DNA from: Gymnothorax reevesii
Lineage: Eukaryota > Chordata > Actinopteri > Anguilliformes > Muraenidae
Length of the DNA stretch: 64,000 nt
Direction of reading: 5' to 3'
NCBI GenBank assembly: GCA_029721435.1
Contig: CM056573.1
Span: forward strand, 73,908,001-73,972,000
Positions 34,566 to 45,800 of the stretch are shown piece by piece. Every line of letters begins with the position of its first letter. The first letter of the stretch is position 1. Made by a program: the position numbers and the translations under genes. Below the pieces are notes generated by a model, which saw only the letters and a list, made by a program, of their open reading frames with translations, was not told the DNA's origin and made no database searches.

Positions 34566-37500
34566 CTAAAGCATGTTAATATGACACAATTGTTTTGGTT
34601 TTCTCCTATCTGGAGTCTTCACAATGTAATTGAGATCATTGAGTTTTGTCAGAATTTCATAAGGACCATGAAATCTAGCCTGCAATGGATTGGACTGCAA
34701 GGGAAACAACACAAGGACCTTTTCTCCTGGTTTAAACTCACGGCTTCTAGCCTTATGATCATACCAAGTTTTCATTTTTCCCTGACTTGATTTCAAGTTC
34801 TCTTTGGCAAGGTCACAAGCTGCACGCAATCTTTCCTTGAACTTGCTAACATAGTCTAACAGACTGATTTGCGGCTCTTCCTCTTGCCATTGTTCACTCA
34901 ATAATAGCAAAGGTCCTCTCACTTCATGACCAAACACTAGCTCAAATGGACTGAATCCAGTAGACTCCTGCACTGCTTCTCTAGCTGCAAACAACAGCAA
35001 ATGAACCCCTTCATCCCAGTCTTTCTCATGGTCATAACAATAAGTCCTCATCATTGTCTTGAGAGTGGAATGAAACCGCTCTAAGGCACCCTGACTTTCT
35101 GGATGATAGGCACTAGAAAGAATCTGTTTTGCACCTAGTTCATACACAACCTGCTGAAACAATCCTGAAGTGAAATTGCTACCTTGGTCTGACTGAATTT
35201 CCCTGGGAAGACCAAACAACGTGAAGAACTTTATCAAAGCCTTCGAGATTGCAGTTGCCTTGATGTTACGTAGAGGTATGGCTTCGGGGAATCTGGTAGA
35301 TGCACACATGATTGTCAACAAGTACTGATTTCCAGATCTAGTCTTGGGTAATGGACCAACGCAATCAACAATGACCCTAGAGAATGGCTCCCCAAATGCT
35401 GGGATAGGCTGCAATGGAGCTACAGGTGGGTCTAACTGGTGTTTTCCAACTACCTGACAAGTGTGACAGGTTTTGCAAAAGTTGGAAACGTCTTTCCGAA
35501 GCCCAGGCCAAAAGAAGTGTTTCATGATCTTATCAACAGTCTTGTTAACACCAAGATGACCTCCTAAAGGTAAACTATGAGCCATTGTTAAGATCTCATT
35601 CCTATAGACCTTCGGAACAACAATTTGCCTGACCACTGCCCAATCTGCATTGGCAGGGATATCAGGAGGGCGCCACTTCCGCATCAACACACCATCCTTG
35701 AGATAATACCCAACTGGAACTGCATCTATTTCTTTTTCAGGAAGGGCTCTCCTCTTTAGTACACCAATTTCAGGATCATTAGTTTGCTCCTCAATCAACC
35801 GCTTTCTGGACAGAGACAAGTCTCCAGACACATCAGAATCACCAGACCCATCCGGCTGGCTGAATAGAGAACTGATAAAAGTATCCGATAAGTCCTCAAA
35901 CGGAGAAACCATAGTAGGCCAATCAGAGTCATGAGGCGAACCACCTGAGTCCTGACTATTCAATGTACTGGACGGCACCACAACATCATCTTCTTTAGCC
36001 TTCTTAGCCATAGCACGAGTCACTGCGCAAGAAGGATACAGAGATGGGTCCTCATCCCCATCTTCAGTGCTCGGCTGTGAAGTAAGATGTACAGGGGGAA
36101 CTACTTTGCCCCCAGCCAGGTCATTGCCTAGCAACAGAGAAACACCCTTTATAGGTAGACTTGACATAAGTCCCACCTTTACCTGTCCTGTAACTAAATC
36201 TGACTTCAAGAATATAGAGCGCAGGGGTACAGATACAGTCCTCCCTTCAATACCTTGTACAAGTATGAAATCCCCTGAAGCGGTCTCATCACGTAACTCC
36301 AAGGAGTCCATCAACAAAAGTGACTGAGACGCTCCGGTATCCCTTAGGATATATATGGGGACAGGAGTAGTATGCTCATTCAGAGCCACAAATCCCTCTG
36401 ACACAAATGGAAGAAATTCCTCCCTCACAAAGTCAGCTGTATCAGGCTTTTTAGCCCCACAAGAAGCAGGCAATTTAGCAGATTGGTTATCTACTACAGG
36501 GGTTTCTAACCTTGTTTTCACAAAGGCATTTGGTTTGGTATCCTTTTCTTTTTCTTTCTTAGCTTTAAGGAACCAACAGTTAGTTGTAACATGACCAGAT
36601 TTCTTGCAATAACTGCAAACTAGACCACTTTTGTCACTGTCAGCTTTCACACTTTGATCAGACCTGTTACTGGATTTCTGAGCACCATCACCAGTTTTGT
36701 CTTTGTCTTTGGGTGAGGAATCTTGGGTATCACCGTAACCCTTTTTCTGAAATTGGGACCATTTATTGTTACTGCTAGACTGAAATTTGGACTTATGTGT
36801 GAGAACATATTCATCTGCAAATTTGGCAGCTGATTGCAAATTCAGTGCTTGCTTCTCATTAAGGTAGGTCTTAACATCATCTTTAACACAGTTCTTGAAT
36901 TCTTCAACTAACACCATCTCTTTTAGTGAGTTGAAATCATCCTTGACCTCCATAGAAGTACACCAGCGCTCAAAGCAAACCTGCTTCTCATTAGCAAATT
37001 CAACATAAGTCTGATTTTCAGATTTCTTCAGACCTCTGAATTTCTGTCGGTAAGCCTCTGGAACCAACTCATAAGCTCTCAAAATAACCTTTTTGACAAC
37101 CTCATAATCAGAGGAATCATCTGCAGACAAAGCCGAATAGGCTTGTTGAGCTTTTCCCTTGAGGACAGTTTGCAACATCAGAGGCCAGTGTTCCTTTGGC
37201 CACTGGCAACTCTTTGCTACCTTTTCAAAACACTGGAAATAGTTGTCAACATCCTTTTCCGAAAATGGAGGCACCAGTTTTACCTCCTGGCTAGCCCGAA
37301 ATTTATTTTCAGTTTGAATTTTTATTTTTTGTTGCTCCATTTGGAGTCTTTCTTCTCTATCGAATTTCTCTAATTCAAAATCTCTCTGTCTTGCAAATTT
37401 TTCTAACTCAAATTCTCTTTGTTTTTCTTTTTCTTCCCTCTCAAATTCTCTTTGTTTCTCTTCTCTTGCTAATTTTTCCAACTCAAACTGCCTTTGTTTT

Positions 37501-37763
37501 TCTTTTTCCTCCCTTTCAATCTCTAGCATTTTTAATTTAAGTTCCATTTCTATATTTGGATTTTCCACTGGAAACTGTTCCAGATCTCCTGGTGCAAACA
37601 CATTTTCATCAATGTAATATTCAACTATCTCTCTAGCCAGTCTTGCTTTTCGCATGGCTGGTTTCACCTCTGTCAGCTCTAAATGTCTGCAAATTTCTAG
37701 CAGTTCTGTCTTTTTAAAAGACTTCAAAACCCCTACGGTTGGTGATGCCAAGAAATCATCCAT
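34566..37763 (-). CDS. B3 gag-protease-integrase polyprotein
   Basis: The start MDDFL at 37763 is chosen because copy B4 starts at the same residue. Domains by residue: SAP-like helix pair at about 13-50 (KKTELLEICRHLEL), charged Glu/Lys/Arg coiled coil at about 75-160, SCAN-like capsid at about 165-330 (AYRQKFRGLKKSE and KEMVLVEEFKNCV), zinc knuckle CSYCKKSGHVTTNC at 383-396, protease DTGA at 475-478, integrase zinc region at about 725-765 (GGHLGVNK, CKTCHTC), and integrase core with Asp800, Asp859 and Glu895, a D-D-35-E spacing. The frame stops after KQLCHINML, where copy B1 has Lys. Gag packs the RNA, protease cuts the polyprotein and integrase inserts the DNA. Confidence 0.92.
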   Translation of the reverse strand: MDDFLASPTVGVLKSFKKTELLEICRHLELTEVKPAMRKARLAREIVEYYIDENVFAPGDLEQFPVENPNIEMELKLKMLEIEREEKEKQRQFELEKLAREEKQREFEREEKEKQREFELEKFARQRDFELEKFDREERLQMEQQKIKIQTENKFRASQEVKLVPPFSEKDVDNYFQCFEKVAKSCQWPKEHWPLMLQTVLKGKAQQAYSALSADDSSDYEVVKKVILRAYELVPEAYRQKFRGLKKSENQTYVEFANEKQVCFERWCTSMEVKDDFNSLKEMVLVEEFKNCVKDDVKTYLNEKQALNLQSAAKFADEYVLTHKSKFQSSSNNKWSQFQKKGYGDTQDSSPKDKDKTGDGAQKSSNRSDQSVKADSDKSGLVCSYCKKSGHVTTNCWFLKAKKEKEKDTKPNAFVKTRLETPVVDNQSAKLPASCGAKKPDTADFVREEFLPFVSEGFVALNEHTTPVPIYILRDTGASQSLLLMDSLELRDETASGDFILVQGIEGRTVSVPLRSIFLKSDLVTGQVKVGLMSSLPIKGVSLLLGNDLAGGKVVPPVHLTSQPSTEDGDEDPSLYPSCAVTRAMAKKAKEDDVVVPSSTLNSQDSGGSPHDSDWPTMVSPFEDLSDTFISSLFSQPDGSGDSDVSGDLSLSRKRLIEEQTNDPEIGVLKRRALPEKEIDAVPVGYYLKDGVLMRKWRPPDIPANADWAVVRQIVVPKVYRNEILTMAHSLPLGGHLGVNKTVDKIMKHFFWPGLRKDVSNFCKTCHTCQVVGKHQLDPPVAPLQPIPAFGEPFSRVIVDCVGPLPKTRSGNQYLLTIMCASTRFPEAIPLRNIKATAISKALIKFFTLFGLPREIQSDQGSNFTSGLFQQVVYELGAKQILSSAYHPESQGALERFHSTLKTMMRTYCYDHEKDWDEGVHLLLFAAREAVQESTGFSPFELVFGHEVRGPLLLLSEQWQEEEPQISLLDYVSKFKERLRAACDLAKENLKSSQGKMKTWYDHKARSREFKPGEKVLVLFPLQSNPLQARFHGPYEILTKLNDLNYIVKTPDRRKPKQLCHINML

Positions 37764-37853
37764 TGCTGTTGTCAATATATATGTATTCAATTAAAAAAAA
37801 ATTTTTACAATTTGAAATGTTAGATTTTTAATAAATGACTCACAAAATGGTCT

Positions 37854-37874
37854 ATCCCGGACCTTGAGCCCCCA
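37854..37874 (-). other. B3 primer-binding site with three extra bases
   Basis: In sense it reads TGGGGGCTC, then AAG, then GTCCGGGAT. Without the AAG this is a perfect 18-base complement of the tRNA-Pro 3' end. It begins three bases after the 5' LTR. Confidence 0.8.
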
Positions 37875-37877
37875 ATT

Positions 37878-38358
37878 TGTTATGGCCCCAATTTGTTATT
37901 ACATTTAAAAACAACAGCAACAGCAAGGGATTGCACACAGTTTTTAAAACTTAAACACATTTAATAAACAAAGACAATAACCAACAACTAACTAACCTAA
38001 AGACCAAGATTGAATACAAAAACATAAATATTTACAGTCCCTTTTTGTGGGGTGACTTGGTGATGTCCTGGATGATGAAAATGCTCAATCACAGGCAAAG
38101 AAATCCACAAAAGAAACGTCACAGGTCTTGACAAAATGGCAGGTCTGGTCATCTTCTTGCAAATTCTCCTACTACTCTACTGTCTCAATTCTTTTCCTTA
38201 TATACTCTTTTGCAGACCCCACCCACATTTAGACCTCTTTTTTTTATTTTCTGAGACTTGCCCCAGACATGTCCAGGACATGTCTAAACATGACTCCAGT
38301 CTGAGATTAACAAAAAAAAGGTAAACACTGCCATCTAGTGGCCTATATTCACATTACA
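37878..38358 (-). repeat. B3 5' LTR
   Basis: 481 bp, matching the 3' LTR by eye throughout. Includes promoter TATA, CTCF-like core at 38328-38342, and ends at the GTTG target duplication. Confidence 0.93.
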
Positions 38359-38525
38359 GTTGGGAATCCTACTTGGGGGCTTTCTGTATGGAGTTTGTGT
38401 GGTTTTCCCATGTTCGCTTTTACTCCTGTTTGCTCCAACAGTCCTGACACATGGTAATTAGGCCAGAGACTATGAATGGCCCGTCGATGTGACTGTGGGA
38501 GTGCATAGTGTATGGTGCCTACGCA
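38359..38525 (+). repeat. V-SINE body and tail, continued from 32397
   Basis: ctttctgtatggagtttgtg and ttcccatgttcgc are the V-SINE centre; gaatggcccgtcgatgtgac and gtgcatagtgtatggtg match its tail. It is the downstream half of the SINE interrupted by B3. Confidence 0.7.
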
Positions 38526-41500
38526 TGCTTTCAGAACTGTTCGAATAGTGACATGATACGGCCTTAAGAAGTGCTGCAGAGTCCTTAAGCTAATTAATTT
38601 ATAATTTGCTGAATGGGGAATGAAATAGATAGTCAAGACTAATCTACTGGGCATGCATTTCATGGGAGGAAAGACTGATGGTGACTAGCCTTGAAAACAA
38701 GCAAGAAATTATCATGGCTGTAGATCTGGCCTAGCAGTGCATAGCTTGGGAGGATACCTAGCACTATGTGATAAACATGACTACTGTTTAATTTGCTTAG
38801 CATTCACATGTCCCAGCTATGGTGCACTGATATAGGGGATCTAAGCATTTTCACCACTAGTGATTTGTGTTCTTGTAAATCTACAACTGTGACATAAAGA
38901 GTCTAATGAAAAACATGTTTTTTGTTCAAATATTATGTTGCATTGTATGCATGCAAGTGTGTTTGTGGAGTTAGTTTTCAGGAATTTCCTGCTGCTGTTG
39001 TTTGGGTTAGTTTGGGCATCCTTGGATTGGGTCTGTGTTTTGTGGTACAGATGGGACTGATTCTTGGGATGAGCTTTTCATTCTTCAACAATACATTAGG
39101 CTAACAAACAGCCTTTATCAGTGCAATAATGTATGTGAGTACTCAAACTTTCCATATGGATCCACTTGTTTCTCTGTTCTTCCCTTGACACAGAGCATCT
39201 CACCACTTTAATGTCGCTGAAGACATTAAAACTTGTTACGGCCACCATACCATTGTCTCTGTGCATTCATATTGTGTGCACGTTTTTCCTGCATCTGTGC
39301 ACATGCATGTACTTCAACTGTGACAGTGTATCCTCTCCTGGTTCTCAGCCCCATTGATTCAGACTGGGATCCATAGTTAAAGTCATTGCAGGTATTCTAT
39401 GCAGTCTAAGTTAAAGGGAAAAGAAATTTGTCTTTGAACTGAGAGAATCCATTTATAATGCAACTCTAAATGATGAGTTTTTACAGCTTGCAAATGAAGG
39501 ATCTCCAACCACTCTGCATAACTCATAAACATAAAAATGCTCAAGGGTGCATTTTCCTGAAAGTTCATCTTCCTTGACAAAATGCCTCCTTTTTCATTCT
39601 TTCTCTTGAATTTGTTGTTGGAGAAGCCATCTATCCCTCAAAGTAACTTTGGAGATATGTTAAAACTTGAATTGACCAAATTAAAGGTAGCATACCGATC
39701 AGGGCCTTTATGTGATGAGTGACAGCATCTTAAGCATGCAAGTCATCAGGCTATAGGCCAAGACTGATAATAGCTTAACTGCTAGGGACCATCAGGGCTA
39801 CCATACAGGTCCTTGAGGGCTGCTTTGGGATCTGGTCTTATACTAAAGATGATATTCAAACACTACAAGGAGATTTTTGCAGAATGGGTGAGTGGTAGGT
39901 ATTTCTCTCACTAGGGCTGCATGAATTCATTGGAACTCCAACCAATTACTTTGGGTTAAAGTAAGATTCTAAAAGGCATAATGAGCCCATTTTATTTATT
40001 TGTGCTTTCTTAAATTTCAGTGATACTCTTGAACATCATGAAAGCGAGGAGACATTATAGCCATCCTTCATCAGTAAAGTGGCAGTCCACAGAACTATCA
40101 CTAATGTATTCCCTATTGATTGATGGTCCTGCGGTACTTGGCAACACCATTATCATGCAAAGATTCCAAACTGCCCACAATAAAATCATTGAGCACTGAT
40201 TTGAGCAGGTTTTCCCCGGCTGCTATTGTAGGTGACATATATTTATTTCACAAATTAGTTCATATGCAGGGGCAATTTTTTTTTTTTGAGTCTATTCTCA
40301 AAATAAAAAAGAAACATGTCAAGAAAATACCCTTCAGCTGAAGAGCAAATTTTCAGAGTGGGATTCATCATTCTCGGCCAGAGATCTTTGGTGTAATTTC
40401 ATGCTGTTCATGTTCAGAGAATGTCCAGAATTTGTCAAAAATTGAGCGAAAATAGGGGCCAATACCTTATGATACCTACAGAGAGAAGATAATGAAGTCA
40501 ATTCTACATTAAGACTCAAACATGTTATTCTTACTTCTTCATTTAAAGGTTTTTTAAATAAAAGTTCTACTATTTTAATGTGTAATAATAATATTACATA
40601 AATACTGTTTGATCAGGACATGAAATACACTTTCTGTTATATAACAACAGAATTCAGCGCCAGCTATGATTTTAATATTTGAGAATCAATATTTTAGTGT
40701 CTTCTTATTAGTTTTTCGATGGCATGAATCAATGACTTACAAAACTTATGACCAAAAGTCAATATTAAGGGACAAAGTAATAATTTCTTAATACAAAGCA
40801 TTGGAATATGTGTCTTACAGACAATCACTTACTAACAGTAAATACCTATTTTAAATGTAATTAAGCATTGAATACTGCAGGCTTCTGAAGCTTTAGTCTA
40901 ATTCTTATTTTGCTCTTTATTATGTAGGCCTATCAAAGATTATTATGCCGCAGCTTCATTAAGGGGAAATGCATGGATTGTCTGAAAAGAATATGTGAGC
41001 CAAGTGTTTGTTTTCACAGGGAAACTTAGAAAAGACAGCACAAGCAAGTTAGGGGCATATCAACCTCAAAATTGTTTTTTCTACATCTTAAATTTCTCTA
41101 AATCCCTATTTGTTAAATGGCGTTGGTTTGCCTTTTAATTCTGATGACAGCAAACTTGTTTCCATCAAGTGAATGGTAACAGGACTTCATGAAAGTTAAA
41201 AATCACAAATGTACAGTGCTTTAGCATTCATGCAGATCATCTGATTTTAACCTGAAATGACAGCTGTAATATGCAGGTTTTCACTTGGTGACACAAAATA
41301 TAGATTTCACGTTCAGACACATGATAAAATTCTGGGTGGTTTGCTCGGTTGAGAAAAATCTTATATATTGTTGTGAGCGTTGATGACTGGCTAATATTGT
41401 GTAGCCTAATACAACATGAAGCTTGTTAACGTTGATTCTCTGTTGATCCTGTGTGCCTTTAATTGCTTAAGTAAATAGCGCAAGCTAAAACTGAGCGAAG

Positions 41501-41640
41501 TCACATCTGAAGTCTGATGAGCAACGAAGCTAATGTGCTGGTTTGGAATGATGCGAGTTTTGTCCCACAGGGCCTTTTTTCAATCAAACGCTTTGGCTTG
41601 ATTGACATCACCACGATTGACGTCTATGAATCCGCTTATA
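38526..41640. other. Single-copy-looking intergenic DNA
   Basis: No gene, RNA or transposon end recognised over 3.1 kb. A T run lies near 40268-40278. This begins the repeat-poor region that continues to about 55 kb. Confidence 0.5.
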
Positions 41641-41960
41641 ATTTTACGTCTACTACTACTACTACTTGTACTACTACTACTACTAATAATAATAGTAATA
41701 ATAATAATGTTGTTGTTGTTGTTGTTATGACCTCCGCCAAGGAGGTCATGTTCTCACCCCTGTTTGTTTGTTTGTCTACCTGCCTGCTCACAGGATAACT
41801 CAAAAAGACATGAACGGATTTTGGTAGGATGGTAGGTGGTAGTCAACGGATGAGTTGATTCAATTTTGGAAGTGATATGGAACATATTCTAGATTCTATA
41901 TCCGGATGAACCAAAAATATTGACATATGGGTATGCGTTCAACCGTGTGCCCTTCCGGTT
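41641..41960. repeat. Triplet microsatellites abutting a CCTCCGCC unit
   Basis: CTA, AAT and GTT triplet runs fill 41649-41726. They are followed at 41729 by gacctccgccaaggaggtca, itself a small palindrome, then a GTTTG tract and 'ataactcaaaaagacatgaa'. It resembles the 23192 unit, but the right-hand inverted end is missing, so it is truncated. Confidence 0.55.
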
Positions 41961-42590
41961 TTTATTAGAAGCCAAAATATTGCAAATTAGAACGCTGATG
42001 TATATAGTGCGTTCATGTAAGCCTACCGGAGCTCTCCAAATGATGGAACAAACGAGGGAATGAAGCCCGCAGTTAATTCAAACTCATGTATGAATAAAAA
42101 CGAATGGTATTTTTTTAATTCGTTGGGTAGATTAAAATATAGTGACATGAGTTCGAAATGAATAACTGTAACCCAAGCAGTTAACTGTTACTTCTGTGTA
42201 TCTTGTGTAAACTGTGAGAATGTCGAACAAAAATAGCATACCACATCTGGTCCCTTTGCCTGGACTCCTCTTAGAGACCAAAGGATTTATTAGTAAGATC
42301 TTTACAGGGCCAGCCATGAGCGATAAGAATCGAATGAATGTTCCTATTTTCTGCCATACTGCCGCGGGGCTGTCTTTCAGTTTACCCTCACCCTTAGAAT
42401 CGCAAATGAAAATAAAGAACACCTTGATTACGATTTGAACCAAAGAATATCAAGAAAGTCATATAAACTCGAATAAGAAAGTTACATTGAATCAGCTAAA
42501 AGCATCATCAAGAGGACTCGTGTTTGCTCTTCTGACAATTTATTGCCTATGAGCATATGGCCAATATTTTGTTTCACGTCATAGCTAGGG
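41961..42590. other. Intergenic, upstream of the candidate promoter
   Basis: No coding evidence. An E-box CATATG lies at 42554-42559, shortly before the candidate promoter. Confidence 0.4.
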
Positions 42591-42591
42591 A

Positions 42592-42704
42592 AAACAAACA
42601 CCGTGCAATGTTAACAGGAGAGAAAGCGCAGAGCCACTTCGGCAGCTATGCAAACGCTCTTGGGCAATATCATAAGAAGAGCACTTGCTTACCGGGTATA
42701 TAAA
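42592..42704 (+). promoter_or_regulatory. Candidate upstream nkx2.2 promoter
   Basis: A TATATAAA box at 42697-42704 is preceded about 100 bases upstream by AAACAAACA (42592-42600), a forkhead (FoxA-type) consensus read in reverse, and by an ATGCAAA octamer-like site near 42648. NKX2.2 in mammals uses alternative non-coding first exons and is controlled by FoxA in pancreas. Linking this site to the gene is inference from spacing and the splice donor just downstream. Confidence 0.45.
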
Positions 42705-42727
42705 CCACATCAGGCTTATCTCTGCAC

Positions 42728-42817
42728 GCACTTCTGACTACCATTTGGGGATATTTCATTAACTCAGATCTATCTTAACGCTGGCGACATCACTTAGCCC
42801 TTTTCAACTGCCACCAG
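42728..42817 (+). other. Candidate 5' non-coding exon of nkx2.2
   Basis: The start is set about 25-30 bases after the TATA box. The end is a strong splice donor, CAG then GTGAGC, at 42817/42818. No ATG-led frame is needed. It would splice to the acceptor at 49251, giving a 6.4-kb first intron. It could instead belong to an unrelated non-coding transcript. Confidence 0.4.
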
Positions 42818-45800
42818 GTGAGCGCAATATATGGCTTCGTTACTTAACTCGTTAAGACGCGGTGAAATGTAAGATTTCCTCAAAGAGAATGTGTTTATAA
42901 TATTTTCCACGGATTAAAAACCACCGCATTGAGTGCTGACCGAGCCATTCAGTGGCACGTTCCTGTTCATAACGTTGGCTATTCTTCTGGCTTCTGGGCT
43001 CCAAGTTCGTGACATAATTGTCACGTTTGCTGGCGTTTGGACAATTTTTTGAACAGGCTATTAATCGATGTCGATTGAGATGCAGAGTGGGCTACAGTCT
43101 TAAACGAACTGCGATTCTATCCGTTGGACGCACATCATAGTGATTTATGTGAGACTGCAAGATCTCATGTAAATACAAGCTACATTTAAATCAAAAGAAA
43201 CTAGTTAGGTGTAACGTTCATTTAAAAAATAAAAACAATACGACAACGTGCGGAACCTATATAGCCTAGCTACAACCAGTATTACCGGGTTAAAGTTGCC
43301 GCGAATTAAAAAGATAATCACCAAGGTCTGTCCCCCAATTGAACACTGGACTGAATGTTTCAGGGTGGCGAGAAGGTGGAAGGAGACTGTTGCTCCCATG
43401 CAGATTACGTAGCCTACTTCACTGTAGGCTATTCTGTGCATCGACCTGTATTTCAATATCTCTGGTAGAAGTAATGTTCCTGAATGTTTCCAGACACCTC
43501 ATCAGTATACGTTGGTGGGCTTTCACGTCTTTTTAACGAAAATTAAAAAGTTCAGAGGCGCACTAATTTGATAAATATTAAGGACCCGAATTAAAGATGT
43601 TATATACAGAATTTTAGATATTACCCCAATGTTTTAAATTTGTATTGAATTTTCTTATAGCTACATTTTTAACTGAGAGGTTCCCTGCGTACTCGTTAGT
43701 GCCAGAAACAATATCACGGTATAGCCTACAAGTTACAGCGCAGTGAGAGGAATATTGATCATCGTTCGGGTGATGTAAAACGTGTGGAGCATAACATTAC
43801 GAATTTGTTGGTTTATTTATATCTCTGCTCTTTAATAAGGCTTATTTTTTGGTGACAATAAACGATGTTTTTCAGAACGATCAGGAAGTGTTCCACTAAA
43901 TCGTCAGGAATGAATCATTTCGCGCTCCTGTCCTCGTTCTTCCAGCGAACAGGCAAGATGAATGTTAGAAAGTAAACGCAATCTTTTGTGCGCATGATGT
44001 GATTTTTCCTCGACAGTTCACATCTATGTCAGTAGAGTCCGCTAGAGTATTACAAATATCTTCGTGCAACTAAAACACTAGTTTCCATTTCAGGTAACTA
44101 TCATCCATTCTTTATTAAAGATTAATCATCGTCGGGAATGTTTAACAAACTTAGGCCTAGTTTAATGTGAAAATCAGAAAACGGGGCATTTTCTTTTTAG
44201 TTATTCCCAGGCAATAAAACATACTGTAGAATAATTATTTTTAATCACAGCCACTGGGGATGAGCGTGCTCAAATTGCACGGCGGTTTTTTTTTTAAATA
44301 CGCGCGATGTGGCCGCTCTCTTTTTGTATGATGCAAAATTGGTAGTGCTTAAAAAATAATTATTTCACCTTCTTTTCTAGGGAATCTGATAAAGGGTCGT
44401 AATGCTGAGTTAAGCATAGCACCGCTTGAAATTCACCGTAACAAATAAACTTGTTGTTAAACAAATACAGACGACTCCCCGGGCCACACGCACATTGCTA
44501 ATCTCATCGTGACATGTTTAATCATCATAAGAAAGAAAATGAATAAAAAGCACGGTGTTATGCCTCAGAGGGGAAAATGCTTCGATTCTGGAATCAGCCC
44601 ACTGCAAATGATTTATGCCTCGGGAGGACCGCCCTCGGCCAACCAGTAAGTCTCATAAATAAGACTAACATACTTTTACCAGCACATTATGTATACGCTT
44701 ACATTCATGAAATAACCCTCCGCGGTTTTTGCTTTTATCACGAGCACCCCATGGAAAAAGATGTAACCTCTATCAAAGCCTAACTGCTACAGCCTGAGGG
44801 AGCGGAATACAACTGAAATTCAGCGATTAAAGAGGGGAAGGCTCAATGTTATTATAAATCTTTCACTGCTATTACTATTAAATGGGATTACTGCCTTGTT
44901 AAATAAAGTGAGTAAAAGATGATTCTTTATTCGAAGAGATGTGGTTATTATCATTATACTTGCATGTCGTTTTTCATTATTAAAAAAGTGAAAAGTTGCT
45001 GCTTATACCTTATTTTATGTAAAATAGCTAATACTACCATTTCCCCCTTTTCATTGAAAGGTAAGCATTGAACAATTGACTACACGACTGTCAGAGACTT
45101 GTTTGCGCGAAAAAAAATAAGAAACTGATATACTATTTTTAACGGATGAGGTTCATTAAGTAGGCTAGCTAAGATACAACATTCAAAACGAAAGCCTGAG
45201 CCTATAAGTGTGTTGTCCACATAACAGGCATGTAGGCCTGCGTTGTTTTGAGTTTATTTTTAACGATACAAATGAGATTCAATTCGTCACCCCCCCCCCC
45301 CCCCACCACCACCACCACCACCACCACCACTCCGACTTTGGTCAGTGCAAGTAACTCATGCAGATGTTTTAAGTGTATCCATGCCGTGTGGCACCAATAA
45401 AATGAACCGTTCAATAAAGGCACGAAACGAGCTTAAAGCTACTTATCGTCATTAGCGCGCTATGCACACAGCAGAATATCTGCTGTTCAAATGCAAGGCT
45501 TTTTGATTCAGAACAGTGGTTTCCTCTCAATGGTCTTCCCTCAATAGGACCTGACTCTAGCACGTGCTGAAACAATGTAATTTTTTTGGACACCCGACCC
45601 TCTGGTTTGAGAATATTGAAAATACCTGAAATAACTCTGCAACACTTGTGGAAAACATGCAGCTCGAGCGCAAAATAACATAACCTGACGTACGCTACAT
45701 ATATAGCTAATAATAACAATAATAATAACAACAACAACAACAATAATAACAATAACATTATTATTATTATTATTATTATTTGAATTCAGATAGCAGTGGT

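Larger units (their letters stand above)
32398..38358 (-). mobile_element. Gmr1-type LTR retrotransposon, copy B3, nearly intact
   Basis: 5961 bp, two 481-bp LTRs and a 4-bp duplication GTTG at 32394-32397 and 38359-38362. Gene order in sense is gag, protease, integrase, reverse transcriptase, RNase H, the Ty1/copia order in a gypsy-like element, known from the Gmr1 group of fish and other deuterostomes. The two LTRs look identical base for base by eye, so insertion was recent. The only coding lesion I see is one in-frame stop at 34566-34568. Confidence 0.93.

Noticed and set aside
41649..41726. CRISPR-like or tandem array
   Set aside because: Plain triplet microsatellites, no spacers; the genome is vertebrate.
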